64,000 bases of DNA from Cellulophaga sp. 20_2_10. GTDB lineage: Bacteria; Bacteroidota; Bacteroidia; Flavobacteriales; Flavobacteriaceae. Where the stretch lies: positions 434,001 to 498,000 of the forward strand of contig NZ_JAMCOJ010000001.1 in the NCBI RefSeq assembly GCF_023476645.1, given 5' to 3'. A model generated the notes under the pieces. It was not told the origin of the DNA. It did no database searches and was given only the letters and a program-made list of their open reading frames with translations. Of the stretch, positions 34,275 to 44,396 are shown piece by piece (the first letter of the stretch is position 1; the number at the start of each line of letters is the position of its first letter). The translations under genes and the position numbers were made by a program.

Positions 34275-35606
34275 CTACTTTACTTTATCATAATTGTCAT
34301 CCCAATTCCGTGCTTTAGGATTATCGTGTAATTTTCCAGCGGACTTAGCAACTATCATTGATACTGCAGCATCACCTGTTACGTTTACAACTGTTCTACA
34401 CATATCTAACGGTCTGTCTACCGCAAAAATTAATGCCAATGCTATTGGATATAAATCTGCCGGAAAACCTATAGCCTCCAAAACAATTACCAACATTACC
34501 ATACCTGCCCCTGGAACTGCAGCAGAACCAATAGAGGCTAATAAAGCAGTTAAAACAATAGATAATTGATTCCCTAAAGTTAAACCTTCTGGCCAAAGCA
34601 CTTGCATTATAAATACAGCTGCAACAGCTTGGTACAAACTTGTACCATCCATATTAATTGTTGCTCCTACAGGTAACACAAAACTAGATACCTCTTTATC
34701 TACACCAATGTGCTCCTCTACTCTCTCCATTGTTACAGGTAAAGTAGCAGCACTAGAACTAGTAGAAAAAGCTAGCAATTGAGCCGGACTCATTTGTTTT
34801 AAAAACCAAATAGGGTTCTTTTTTGTATAAAAATATACCAATGAACAGTAAAATGCGATCATTAGTAATAAACCTAAAACAACAACTCCCGCATAGGATA
34901 GTAATTTCTGTAAAATTTCTGGATCATCTGCTGTTACTACAACCTTACATAATAATGCAAATACAGCATAAGGAGCTGCTAGCATAATTAAATCTACCAT
35001 TTTTAAGATGACATCATTTAAGGAGTCAAAAAACTTTTTTAATGGTTTAGATCTTTTTTCACCAACCAACAGCATAGATATTCCCATAAATATGGTGAAG
35101 AATATTACTTGTAACATTAGCTTGTTGTTACTCATAGCTGCCAAAGCATTACTAGGAACCATATCTACTAAAAACTGTAATGGCCCACTTTCTTTTTGAC
35201 TAGTTGCCTCTGCTATTTTACCTTGCAAGCTACTGTCATTGGCATAAGTACTTGCTAATTTTGCAATAGTCTCTTCAGAAATACCTTCTCCTGGTTTAAT
35301 AACATTAACTAAAACTAAACCAATAGAAATAGCTATTATAGTAGTAAAAACATAGATAATAATAGTACGTACGCCTATATTTCTGAATTTAGATATGTCT
35401 TTTAAGTCCGATATTCCTTTAATTAATGAAGCTAATATTAATGGTACTGCAATTAACTTTAGAAGATTTACAAATATTTGTCCAAATGGTCCAATCCAGT
35501 CTAATATAAATTGTTTTCCCCAAACGACTTGTGCCATTCCAAAACCAAAGAGGATTCCTAAAACCATCCCAATCATAATCTGCCAATGCAGCTCCAATTT
35601 CTTCAT
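34275..35606 (-). CDS. Dicarboxylate/amino acid:cation symporter (DAACS family)
   Basis: A 443-residue inner-membrane transporter with about eight helices and two hairpins. The family signatures are the serine-rich loop FSTSSSAATLPVTME and the NMDGTSLYQ motif, with DRPLDMCRTVVNVTGDAA in the last helix. It imports dicarboxylates or acidic amino acids with Na+ or H+. It is convergent with the frameshifted gene and stands alone. Substrate choice (glutamate, aspartate or C4-dicarboxylate) cannot be decided by eye. Confidence 0.92.
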   Translation of the reverse strand: MKKLELHWQIMIGMVLGILFGFGMAQVVWGKQFILDWIGPFGQIFVNLLKLIAVPLILASLIKGISDLKDISKFRNIGVRTIIIYVFTTIIAISIGLVLVNVIKPGEGISEETIAKLASTYANDSSLQGKIAEATSQKESGPLQFLVDMVPSNALAAMSNNKLMLQVIFFTIFMGISMLLVGEKRSKPLKKFFDSLNDVILKMVDLIMLAAPYAVFALLCKVVVTADDPEILQKLLSYAGVVVLGLLLMIAFYCSLVYFYTKKNPIWFLKQMSPAQLLAFSTSSSAATLPVTMERVEEHIGVDKEVSSFVLPVGATINMDGTSLYQAVAAVFIMQVLWPEGLTLGNQLSIVLTALLASIGSAAVPGAGMVMLVIVLEAIGFPADLYPIALALIFAVDRPLDMCRTVVNVTGDAAVSMIVAKSAGKLHDNPKARNWDDNYDKVK

Positions 35607-35731
35607 ACTAAAATTTTATAATTTTTTGTGAGTAATATACCATTTTGGATTGTTATCATCCAAATAAAATTGAATCAATAATTTTTGATATCAATTATTA
35701 GCAATAATTCAATGTAAATTCACCTTAAAAC

Positions 35732-36793
35732 TTACTTAATACTATTATTTATTAAGGTATAATCTGCCAAAACCAATGCTGCCATTGCTTCTACAATAGG
35801 CACAGCTCTTGGTACAACACACGGGTCATGACGCCCTTTTCCTTGCGTTTTTACCATATTACCTTCCTTATCTATAGTCTCATAAGGTTGTATAATTGTT
35901 GCAACTGGTTTAAAAGCTACATTAAAGTAAATATCCATACCATTACTTATGCCTCCTTGTATACCTCCACTATAGTTGGTTTTTGTAGTACCGTCTACAT
36001 TAAATTGGTCGTTATGCTCGCTACCTTTCATAGCTACACCACTAAAACCACTACCATACTCAAATCCTTTTACAGCATTTATACTTAGCATAGCTTTACC
36101 TAATTCTGCATGTAATTTATCAAACGCTGGCTCTCCTAAGCCTATTGGTACATTTTGTAAAACACACGTAATAACACCGCCAATAGTATCGCCTTGCTTT
36201 TTTATGTCTTTTATATAAGCTTCCATTTCCGCAGCCATTTCTTGATCTGGACAACGAACTGGATTTAACTCCGTTTCTTCTAAGTTTAATTCTTTGTAGT
36301 TTTTTGTCAGTTTTAATTCTCCTACTTGAGATACAAAAGCATTAATTTTTATATTAAGCAAAAATTGTTTTGCAATTGCACCCGCTACTACTCTACTTGC
36401 TGTTTCTCTTGCAGAACTACGACCACCACCTCTATAGTCTCTAAATCCGTATTTTTTATCGTACACATAATCTGCGTGAGATGGTCTGTAGGAGTCTTTT
36501 ATATGCGAGTAATCGTGAGATTTTTGATTGGTATTACGTATCGCAAAACCAATAGGAGTTCCTGTTGTTTTACCTTCAAAAAGGCCAGAGAAAAATTCTA
36601 CGGTATCTGGTTCTTTGCGCTGCGTAACAATTTTAGACTGCCCAGGTTTTCTTCGGTTTAGTTCTGTTTGTATTGCTTCTAGGTCTAATTTTATTCCAGA
36701 TGGACAACCATCTATTACTCCGCCTATTGCTACTCCGTGAGATTCTCCAAAGGTTGCTACCTTAAAAAGGTTACCAAAAGTGTTTCCTGCCAT
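35732..36793 (-). CDS. aroC: Chorismate synthase
   Basis: A 353-residue enzyme with N-terminal [18 protein letters not shown] (chorismate synthase signature 1), the basic region [32 protein letters not shown] (signature 2) and C-terminal [18 protein letters not shown] (signature 3). It converts EPSP to chorismate using reduced FMN, the last step of the shikimate pathway. It is monocistronic here, with no other aro genes nearby. Confidence 0.97.
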   Translation of the reverse strand: MAGNTFGNLFKVATFGESHGVAIGGVIDGCPSGIKLDLEAIQTELNRRKPGQSKIVTQRKEPDTVEFFSGLFEGKTTGTPIGFAIRNTNQKSHDYSHIKDSYRPSHADYVYDKKYGFRDYRGGGRSSARETASRVVAGAIAKQFLLNIKINAFVSQVGELKLTKNYKELNLEETELNPVRCPDQEMAAEMEAYIKDIKKQGDTIGGVITCVLQNVPIGLGEPAFDKLHAELGKAMLSINAVKGFEYGSGFSGVAMKGSEHNDQFNVDGTTKTNYSGGIQGGISNGMDIYFNVAFKPVATIIQPYETIDKEGNMVKTQGKGRHDPCVVPRAVPIVEAMAALVLADYTLINNSIK

Positions 36794-36960
36794 CTAATTA
36801 ATTTAATTGGTATGTATAATTCTCAAAGGTAATTTATAAGCATCAGAATATAAAATTTAGATATGCCTTAATACACACTTAACGCAATCATCACAAAATT
36901 TTCATTGTTTGTTCATATTCAATTCATATAGAATAGGTTAGTTTGTGTAAACTACTAGAG

Positions 36961-37827
36961 ATGAAGAAAAGAAAAATTGATGTTGCTGTAATTTCTGATG
37001 TTCACTTGGGCACTTATGGCTGTCACGCAGACGAAATACTAATTTATTTAAATAGTATAGACCCAAAAATTCTAATTCTAAACGGAGACATTATAGATGT
37101 ATGGCAGTTTAGCAAGCGTTATTTTCCTTCATCACATATGAAAGTTTTAAAAAAAATAATAGGGATGGCATCTAAGGGTGTTCAGGTTTATTATATCACT
37201 GGTAACCATGATGAAATGCTACGTAAATTTAGTGGTACCGTTATGGGTAACGTACATATTGTAGATAAACTTGTTTTAGATTTAGACGGAAAAAAAGGAT
37301 GGTTTTTCCATGGCGATGTTTTTGACGCCTCTATAACAAACGCAAAATGGTTAGCCAAATTAGGCGGTAAAGGCTATGATATTTTAATTCTTATAAACAA
37401 AGCCCTAAACTGGGGTTTATCTAAAATGGGAAGAGAAAAATACTCACTTTCTAAACGAATTAAGAATAGTGTAAAAGGCGCTGTAAAATACATTAGTAAT
37501 TTTGAAGAAACAGCCATAAATTTGGCTATTGAAAAAGGGTACGACTATGTTGCATGCGGACACATACACCAACCAAAAAAGGAATTAAGAGAAAACAAAT
37601 ACGGCCGTTGTGTATACCTAAATTCTGGAGATTGGATAGAGAACCTTACTGCCCTAGAATACTCTTTTAAACGTTGGAAACTGTACCAATACAATCACGA
37701 TAAATTAGCTCCTTTTTTTGCTGATGAAGAAATAAAAAATATGGATATGCAAGAGCTCATAAACACTATAACAAACAACACCCCTATTACAGACAGTAAT
37801 AAGGTTGAAGATAATTCTACGGAATAA
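36961..37827 (+). CDS. lpxH: UDP-2,3-diacylglucosamine diphosphatase-like metallophosphoesterase
   Basis: A 288-residue protein from ATG at 36961; the frame could begin at TTG 36943 but that codon is weak. The metallophosphoesterase motifs are SDVHLG, LNGDIIDVW, TGNHDEM, HGD and CGHIHQP. The layout matches the Bacteroidota enzyme assigned to the fourth step of lipid A synthesis, which hydrolyses UDP-diacylglucosamine to lipid X. The C-terminal ~40 residues are acidic and disordered-looking. Neighbours are unrelated. A general phosphoesterase is the alternative. Confidence 0.82.
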   Translation: MKKRKIDVAVISDVHLGTYGCHADEILIYLNSIDPKILILNGDIIDVWQFSKRYFPSSHMKVLKKIIGMASKGVQVYYITGNHDEMLRKFSGTVMGNVHIVDKLVLDLDGKKGWFFHGDVFDASITNAKWLAKLGGKGYDILILINKALNWGLSKMGREKYSLSKRIKNSVKGAVKYISNFEETAINLAIEKGYDYVACGHIHQPKKELRENKYGRCVYLNSGDWIENLTALEYSFKRWKLYQYNHDKLAPFFADEEIKNMDMQELINTITNNTPITDSNKVEDNSTE

Positions 37828-37837
37828 AAACTCTTAA

Positions 37838-40744
37838 TTAAACAAGAGCCTCCTTTAGTATTGTTATTGGATGTAACGCATGACGCTTTGTACCATCATA
37901 AATTTGATGTCTGCAACTTGTACCATTTGCAGAGATAATTACATCAGAATTGCTATTATTAATAGCCGGAAATAATTTTAAATTACCAACAGCCATACTT
38001 GTTTCATAATGTTCTTTCTCATAACCAAAAGAACCCGCCATACCACAACAACCAGAGCTTATAATGGAAACCTTATAGTTTTCTACAATATTAAGCGCAT
38101 CAAAAGTAACTTTTTGGTTACTTAAAGATTTTTGATGACAGTGACTATGTATTTTAATCGTCTTTGCTTCTTTGGTAAATTGATCTTTTAAAATATTCCC
38201 TTTTTCAATTTCCTTTGCCAAAAACTCTTCAATTATAAAAGAATTATTTGCAATGGCGTTTACCAGCAATTTATCGCTAACTAATTTTTTGTATTCGTCT
38301 CTAAACGTTAATATTGCAGATGGTTCTAAACCAACTATAGCAATATTTTTATCTACATACTTTTTTAAACTAACAACATTTTTAAGGGCAATTTCCTTCG
38401 CCTCTTTTAAAAAACCTTTAGATAAAAAAGTTCTTCCGCTTTCCGCATAAAACAGCTCTATATTGTATCCTAACTTTGTAAGTACCTGTATAGCATCTAT
38501 TCCTAGATTAACATCTAAATACTTTGTAAATTCGTCTATATATAAAACAACATTACCCTTATTTTTAATTTTAGGCTTACTAATGTTACTGAGGTACGAA
38601 TCAAAATTAAATTTATAAACATTAGGCAAACTACGTTCAGGAGCCACACCACTTATATTTTTTAATAATCCACCAAAGAGTGATGAATTAAACATAAAAT
38701 TAGTGATTTTAGGTATTTTACTCCCTAAAGCATTGTACTTTGTATTGTATGCAAAAAGTTTATTTCTAAAAGAATAACCATTTTCTTCTTGGTATTGGTA
38801 TGTAAATTCTGCCTTTAAAGTTGCTATATCTACATTACTAGGACATTCGCTAGAACACGCCTTACAACTTAAACAAAGATCAAAAACTTCTTTAAGTTCT
38901 TTTTGGTTAAACTTATCGGTTTTATCTGTATTGGTAAGCATTTCTCTTAATGCATTAGCTCTACCTCTTGTTGTATCTTTTTCGTTACGCGTAACGTGGT
39001 AACTAGGACACATAGCTCCAGATGCCTTTTCTGTTTTTCTACAGTCGCCACTACCATTGCATTTTTCTGCTGCTTTTAATATTCCTTCGCTCTCAGAAAA
39101 ATCTAATAATGTTTTTATCTCTGGTTCTGCCCTATCAATTTCATATCTAAAAGATTCATCCATTGGGTAAGAATCTACTATTTTACCAGGGTTAAATATT
39201 CCTTTAGGATCAAAATAAGATTTAATTCTACGCAGTAATTGGTAGTTTTTATCACCAATCATTAGCGGTATAAACTCGGCACGTACAATACCATCACCGT
39301 GTTCACCACTAAAAGAACCATTATACTTTTTAGTTAATTTAGCTACATCTGTAGTAATGTCTCTAAACAATTTTACATCATCACCCTTTTTTAAATTTAA
39401 AATAGGGCGCAAGTGTAATTCTCCGGCACCAGCGTGTGCATAATACACAGCACTCTGGTTATAGCCTTTCATTATTACAGAAAACTCCTCTATAAATTCT
39501 TTAAGATCTTCTATAGCAACAGCAGTGTCTTCTATACAAGCAACAGCTTTTTTATCACCCACCATATTACCCAAAAGCCCTAATCCAGCCTTACGTAACT
39601 CTACTGCCTTTTTAATATCGTCTCCAAATAAAATAGGGTTAGAATAACTTAATCCTGATTTTTTAATAGTCTCTAATAAACTATCTATTAAATAATTAAG
39701 ATCTGCTTTGGTTTCTGCTTTTAACTCTAACATTAATAAAGCAGCGGGATCACCCTCTACAAAAAACCTATTTTCTAGCTGAGCTCTGTTATTTTTAGTA
39801 CAGTCTAAAATAACTTTATCCATCATCTCACAAAGATGAAGCTGATGGTCCATAACCGGGACTACATCTGACAAACAATCTTCTAAAGAATTGTAATGGG
39901 TAACAATCATTGCTGCAAACTTAGGAGGCAACGGGTCTAAACGAAGTGTAATTTCTGTTGTAAAGGCTAAAGTACCTTCACTACCGCTTAATAGTTTACA
40001 CATATTAAACTTACCTTCTTTACCAAAAACACTATTGTGCAACAACTCGTCTACTGCATAACCAGTATTTCTTCTGTGTATAGAGGGTTTAGGAAACTCT
40101 GATATAATTTCATCTTGAGTTTCTTTAATGCTTAATTCATTATAAATTGAGTTATAGATTTTTCCTTCTAAACTATCTTCTTCTCTTTTTTTATGAAATT
40201 CAGCTTCACTTAAATTACCAAAATTAGCATTTGTACCATCAGCCAAAATCGTTTTTAAAGAAACTGTTTTTTCTCTTGTTATACCATATTGTATAGACGT
40301 TGTACCAGATGAATTATTACCCACCATACCACCTATCATACATCTATTAGAAGTAGACGTGTTTGGACCAAAAAACAAACCATAGGGTTCTAAAAACAAA
40401 TTAAGTTCGTCCCTAATAACACCAGGCTGTACTGTAACTTGCCTCTTATCTACATCTACATTTAGTATTTCTGTAAAATGTTTAGACACATCTACCACAA
40501 TACCATCACCAACACATTGCCCAGCTAAAGATGTACCGGCAGTTCTAGGAATTAAACCAATATTATTTTCTGAGGCAAAATTTATTAATTGCTTAATATC
40601 ATTTTCACTTTTAGGAAAAGCAACAGCTAAAGGTATTTTACGGTATACAGATGCATCTGTAGCGTATAAAGTAGTCGAAAGTTTATCGGTTAATAGATCT
40701 CCTTCTAAATTAAGACTTAGCGAGTTAAGTTGTTCGGTGTTCAA
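37838..40744 (-). CDS. FAD-linked oxidase with Fe-S domain (D-lactate dehydrogenase/glycolate oxidase type)
   Basis: A 968-residue fusion. The N-terminal FAD-binding half has FPKSENDIKQLINFASENN and PRTAGTSLAGQCVGDGIVVD, and GGMVGNNSSGTTS for FAD; the C-terminal half has CNGSGDCRK with MCPSYH, CLSCKACSSECPSNV (4Fe-4S) and SSGCCGMAGSFGYEKEHY (CCG domain). This layout matches the fused GlcD/GlpC-type D-lactate or D-2-hydroxyacid dehydrogenases that feed quinones. Cytoplasmic, probably membrane-associated. Substrate not fixed by sequence. The gene is close to, and convergent with, the LpxH-like gene. Confidence 0.9.
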   Translation of the reverse strand: MNTEQLNSLSLNLEGDLLTDKLSTTLYATDASVYRKIPLAVAFPKSENDIKQLINFASENNIGLIPRTAGTSLAGQCVGDGIVVDVSKHFTEILNVDVDKRQVTVQPGVIRDELNLFLEPYGLFFGPNTSTSNRCMIGGMVGNNSSGTTSIQYGITREKTVSLKTILADGTNANFGNLSEAEFHKKREEDSLEGKIYNSIYNELSIKETQDEIISEFPKPSIHRRNTGYAVDELLHNSVFGKEGKFNMCKLLSGSEGTLAFTTEITLRLDPLPPKFAAMIVTHYNSLEDCLSDVVPVMDHQLHLCEMMDKVILDCTKNNRAQLENRFFVEGDPAALLMLELKAETKADLNYLIDSLLETIKKSGLSYSNPILFGDDIKKAVELRKAGLGLLGNMVGDKKAVACIEDTAVAIEDLKEFIEEFSVIMKGYNQSAVYYAHAGAGELHLRPILNLKKGDDVKLFRDITTDVAKLTKKYNGSFSGEHGDGIVRAEFIPLMIGDKNYQLLRRIKSYFDPKGIFNPGKIVDSYPMDESFRYEIDRAEPEIKTLLDFSESEGILKAAEKCNGSGDCRKTEKASGAMCPSYHVTRNEKDTTRGRANALREMLTNTDKTDKFNQKELKEVFDLCLSCKACSSECPSNVDIATLKAEFTYQYQEENGYSFRNKLFAYNTKYNALGSKIPKITNFMFNSSLFGGLLKNISGVAPERSLPNVYKFNFDSYLSNISKPKIKNKGNVVLYIDEFTKYLDVNLGIDAIQVLTKLGYNIELFYAESGRTFLSKGFLKEAKEIALKNVVSLKKYVDKNIAIVGLEPSAILTFRDEYKKLVSDKLLVNAIANNSFIIEEFLAKEIEKGNILKDQFTKEAKTIKIHSHCHQKSLSNQKVTFDALNIVENYKVSIISSGCCGMAGSFGYEKEHYETSMAVGNLKLFPAINNSNSDVIISANGTSCRHQIYDGTKRHALHPITILKEALV

Positions 40745-40833
40745 TTTGGTACAATTTTTGGGAACTAAAATAAGTTTTTATTCACTTAAATGTAATTTAA
40801 ACATCATATTTTTACACCAAAATTAATAGTATT

Positions 40834-41349
40834 ATGAAAATCTTAAAAGTAATTCCATTTTTTGTTTTTTTAATAACCGCAACAATCAGTGCTCAAGATA
40901 TAGCCGAGCATACAGGTGGTTTAAGACTGGGAGATAGTAAAGGCTTTGGAGCAGAGTTGTCTTATCAAAAAAGTCTAACAAGGTATACACGTTTAGAGGC
41001 CAACTTAGGCTGGAGAGATAGTAAAAATTACGACTCTTTTAAAATATCTGGTATACACCAGTGGGTTTTTGCTATAGACAATGGCTTTAACTGGTATTAT
41101 GGTGCTGGTGCTGGTTTTGGTAGTGTAGATTTTGAACCAATAGCAAACCCTAAAGACCCAACAGATATAAGAGAGCCAGATGGAGGCTTATTTATTTTTG
41201 CTGCTGGTGATGTTGGTATAGAGTATAATTTTGATTTTCCGCTACTTGTTTCTTTAGACATTAGACCAGAAATAGGTTTAACGGGTTACAAACATTTTAG
41301 TGATAATTTTGATTTTGATATTGCTTTAGGCTTACGTTATAAGTTTTAA
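40834..41349 (+). CDS. Outer-membrane beta-barrel protein, small
   Basis: A 171-residue protein with a signal peptide ending near ISAQ, then alternating hydrophobic/aromatic strands with glycine-rich turns (GAGAGFGSVDFEP, FAAGDVGIEYNFDF) and a C-terminal FDIALGLRYKF, which ends in phenylalanine as outer-membrane barrels do. It fits an eight-stranded OmpA/OmpX-like barrel. Specific function is unknown. It is followed by a strong terminator. Confidence 0.8.
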   Translation: MKILKVIPFFVFLITATISAQDIAEHTGGLRLGDSKGFGAELSYQKSLTRYTRLEANLGWRDSKNYDSFKISGIHQWVFAIDNGFNWYYGAGAGFGSVDFEPIANPKDPTDIREPDGGLFIFAAGDVGIEYNFDFPLLVSLDIRPEIGLTGYKHFSDNFDFDIALGLRYKF

Positions 41350-41366
41350 AACAGAAACAAAAACAG

Positions 41367-41407
41367 TAAAAGCCCTTAACAATACAAAATGTTAAGGGCT
41401 TTTTTTA
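41367..41407 (+). terminator. Terminator after the outer-membrane gene
   Basis: AGCCCTTAAC / GTTAAGGGCT perfect arms, followed by six or seven T. Confidence 0.88.
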
Positions 41408-41423
41408 TGACTTTTAGTTTGCC

Positions 41424-41431
41424 TACATTTG
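41424..41431 (+). promoter_or_regulatory. -7 element of the TlpA-like lipoprotein gene
   Basis: TACATTTG matches TAnnTTTG, 26 bases before the ATG at 41458. Confidence 0.55.
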
Positions 41432-41457
41432 TAGATCTAAAAAAATAAAAACAAAGA

Positions 41458-42567
41458 ATGAAAAAATTACTAGTTACACTTACTATTGCAATACTAGCAG
41501 TAGCTTGTGGAGAAAAAGCAGATACATTTGTTGTAAACGGTACACTTAGAGGCGAAATTGCAGATGGTACAAAAGTGTTTTTAAAAACTGCAGGTGAAAA
41601 AAATTCAGTTGTAGAAATAGATACAGTAGCTATTAAAGATGGTAAATTTGTTTTTAATACAGCTAAGCCAGCAACATTAGATCCTTACTATATTTTTATT
41701 GATAAAGTAAGAGGTAATATGATGTTTTTTCCTGAACAAGGAACAATAGAAATATCTGCACATAAAGACAGTATAAGAAATGTTGTAGTTTCTGGAACAT
41801 TACAGAACGATGCATTTACTAGCTTTATAGAAGGCTCTAAAAAAATAGGAGAAAAAATACAATCTATTCAACAAGATTACCAAAAAGCTTCTATGGCTAG
41901 AGATACTGCTACTGTAAAAGCATTAAAAGATGAGATTAAAGAAATACAAGAAGAAGGTAAAGATTACGAAATTAGTTTTGTAAAAGAAAACCCTAATGCT
42001 GTTATATCTGGGATGATTATTAGTAGACTGTTTACAAACAAAGTTTTAGCACAAGAAGAAATTTCTGAGCTTTTAAATGGTTTGTCTGATGATGTTAAAA
42101 AAACAAGAGCTACTAAAGCTATTTTAGAAGTTTTAGAAAAATCTAAGGCCACAGCTATAGGTGCTAAAGCTCCTGAGTTTTCTGCTCCTAATTTAGAAGG
42201 CAAAAATTTAGCTTTAAAAGACGCTTTAGGTAAAGTAACAATTATAGATTTTTGGGCTGCCTGGTGTGTTCCTTGTAGAAACGAAAATCCTAATGTTGTA
42301 AAAGTATACAACAAATACCACGACAAAGGCCTAAACATTGTTGGTGTTTCTCTAGACAGAAGTGCTGATGATTGGAAAAAAGCTATTGAAGAGGATGGTT
42401 TAACTTGGAATCACGTTTACAACGCTAAAGATGTACAAGAAGTTGCAAAATTATACGATGTAACATCTATACCTGCTACTTTTATCTTAGATGAAAATGG
42501 TATCATTATTGCAAAAAACTTAAGAGGAGATGACTTAGAAGCTAAAATAGCTGAGTTACTACAATAG
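41458..42567 (+). CDS. TlpA-like thiol-disulfide lipoprotein with DUF4369
   Basis: A 369-residue lipoprotein (AVAC, C17). The N-terminal half (about 20-125) matches DUF4369; a helical linker follows; the C-terminal ~140 residues are a thioredoxin fold with active site WCVPC (C270, C273) and TSIPATFILDENG carrying the cis-proline. It is an envelope thiol-disulfide enzyme, probably reducing or shuffling disulfides of cytochrome or other proteins. This is a frequent Bacteroidota family with several paralogues per genome. Confidence 0.9.
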   Translation: MKKLLVTLTIAILAVACGEKADTFVVNGTLRGEIADGTKVFLKTAGEKNSVVEIDTVAIKDGKFVFNTAKPATLDPYYIFIDKVRGNMMFFPEQGTIEISAHKDSIRNVVVSGTLQNDAFTSFIEGSKKIGEKIQSIQQDYQKASMARDTATVKALKDEIKEIQEEGKDYEISFVKENPNAVISGMIISRLFTNKVLAQEEISELLNGLSDDVKKTRATKAILEVLEKSKATAIGAKAPEFSAPNLEGKNLALKDALGKVTIIDFWAAWCVPCRNENPNVVKVYNKYHDKGLNIVGVSLDRSADDWKKAIEEDGLTWNHVYNAKDVQEVAKLYDVTSIPATFILDENGIIIAKNLRGDDLEAKIAELLQ

Positions 42568-42579
42568 TCTATTAGACCT

Positions 42580-42624
42580 ACAAAAAAAAGCCCTGAACTT
42601 AATTAAGTTCAGGGCTTTTTTTAT
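42580..42624. terminator. Bidirectional terminator between convergent lipoprotein genes
   Basis: Perfect palindrome of about 40 bases: AAAAAAGCCCTGAACTTAA and its complement, with almost no loop. T runs are available on both strands. Confidence 0.9.
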
Positions 42625-42640
42625 ATCTTAAAACTTAAGA

Positions 42641-44278
42641 TTAGAACTTGTTTCTAGCATCTCTATACTTACCTGTAACTTCCGCCGTAGCAGATTTTGT
42701 AACCGTTCCGTATACACTTACAACTGAATCTTCTCCTAGAAATTCTAATGTTGCCCCCTCTTCCAAGATAACATCTCCATAAACATATAAATTGCCTTCT
42801 ACTCTAAAAGTAGCATTCTTTTTTATTGTTAAAGAAGACCTTCTACTGTTTGTAGCCATTGCATAGGTACCTCTCATTTCAAATAAAGCGTCTTCTTCTA
42901 TTGTAGTGCTGTATCTCGTAGTCCAAGAACCGCATAATAACAATTCACCTTTACTAATTACACTATTAAATCTTTTAGAACCTGTATATTGTTTTTCTTC
43001 ACCTGTATTTACTGTTAAATTAGAAGAACCTCTATATTTTTCTAAACCTGTACATTTTGTTTCTAAGCTTGTAGATGGTCTATTTAATTTTATAATTTGT
43101 AAACCTTCTGTTCCTGAAGCAGCAAAAACATAATCACCTTTTGTGGTTACATAGTTTACAGAACCTTCTATATCTATAATTCCAAAGACAGTTAAATCAC
43201 CATTTTTTTCTTCAGCTAAACACAAACCAGAAGCTCCGTTAGCTATCATTACTACATCTCCATTTTTAGAAATAGCATTGGTAACATTATCTCCAGATGC
43301 ATCTGCATCTGGGTGAATAGAAACTGGTATGTATTTAATAAATTCACCTGAAGCAAAGTTATACACACCTACTCCTTTGTTAGCTTCTGGAACTAAGATT
43401 TTAGTATCCGTAAAATCCATATTCTTTTTAGTACCAATACCTAAGTCCGTATCTATGGCAATTGTACTAACTTTTTCTAAGTTTTGATTGTATACCGTAA
43501 CTCCAAAATCGCCATCTAAAACAGCTAATTTATCATTATGAGAAGCAACAGAAAGTAAATCGTTAGCTTCTAATTGTTTTTCAATCTTCATACCTGCCGT
43601 ACTGTAGACTGTTAATGTACCTTCTTTACCACTAGTAGCATATACTTTATTACTAAAAGAAATCACATCTGTACCTGCTTTTCCTTTTTGAAAACCGTAA
43701 GTAATATCATTTAAATTAAAAGAACCACCGGTAACATTTATTTTGGCTACAAAAGAGTTTTCTAATGCAGTAGCAGATAACTCCGCATCTACACTACCTG
43801 CAGCATAAACATAACCATCTTTTATAGTTATAGAATTTATATCTGCATTTGTATAATTTAGTCTTGATTTTACTTCTGGATTATGAGGATCACTAACATC
43901 TATAATATCTATTGCGCCAGCATAAGTATCAAACTGTGTGTTATAAGAGACATAAGCATAATCACCATCTACAGCAATATGCGTAGCTGCTAATTTAGTA
44001 TTACCATTATAAGTTGGTGGTTTTACTTGTGCTATTAAAGTAAGTGGATAATCACCCGCTAGGTCATCTTCTTCTTTCGAAAATTTTCCTGATACTTTAC
44101 TTTCTTCTAAAACGTTTAGAACACCTGCATTGTCAAATACAATACTATTTGTTAGTGTTTCTTGATTAACTTCTAACGCTGCTAATTTCTCTGCTTCATT
44201 AAAAACGGTAGTCTCTTCACTACACGCAACAAATCCTAGGGCAATAGCCATAGAAAACAACAAGGATTTAAACTTCAT
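42641..44278 (-). CDS. LVIVD-repeat beta-propeller lipoprotein
   Basis: A 545-residue lipoprotein (GFVAC, C19). Residues 95-400 hold repeats of the LVIVD type, such as YAYVSYNTQF with IDIIDVSDPHNPEV, GYVYAAGS and DYVFAASGTEGLQIIKL, typical of a seven-bladed propeller. The C-terminal ~135 residues differ: short beta segments (RYSTTIEEDALFEMRGTYA, ATFRVEGNLYVYGDVILEEG) suggest a beta-helix or bactofilin-like stack. No catalytic motif was seen. It is likely a surface or periplasmic binding protein; function unknown. Confidence 0.78.
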   Translation of the reverse strand: MKFKSLLFSMAIALGFVACSEETTVFNEAEKLAALEVNQETLTNSIVFDNAGVLNVLEESKVSGKFSKEEDDLAGDYPLTLIAQVKPPTYNGNTKLAATHIAVDGDYAYVSYNTQFDTYAGAIDIIDVSDPHNPEVKSRLNYTNADINSITIKDGYVYAAGSVDAELSATALENSFVAKINVTGGSFNLNDITYGFQKGKAGTDVISFSNKVYATSGKEGTLTVYSTAGMKIEKQLEANDLLSVASHNDKLAVLDGDFGVTVYNQNLEKVSTIAIDTDLGIGTKKNMDFTDTKILVPEANKGVGVYNFASGEFIKYIPVSIHPDADASGDNVTNAISKNGDVVMIANGASGLCLAEEKNGDLTVFGIIDIEGSVNYVTTKGDYVFAASGTEGLQIIKLNRPSTSLETKCTGLEKYRGSSNLTVNTGEEKQYTGSKRFNSVISKGELLLCGSWTTRYSTTIEEDALFEMRGTYAMATNSRRSSLTIKKNATFRVEGNLYVYGDVILEEGATLEFLGEDSVVSVYGTVTKSATAEVTGKYRDARNKF

Positions 44279-44396
44279 ACTAAGTAGGTTATTAATTATT
44301 TGGGATAATTATAACGTGAAAATAAACTACTTAGTACATTTTTTATACAATAAGTAAACTTTAGTAGCCTTACTTATTCCTTTTCAATACAAACAG

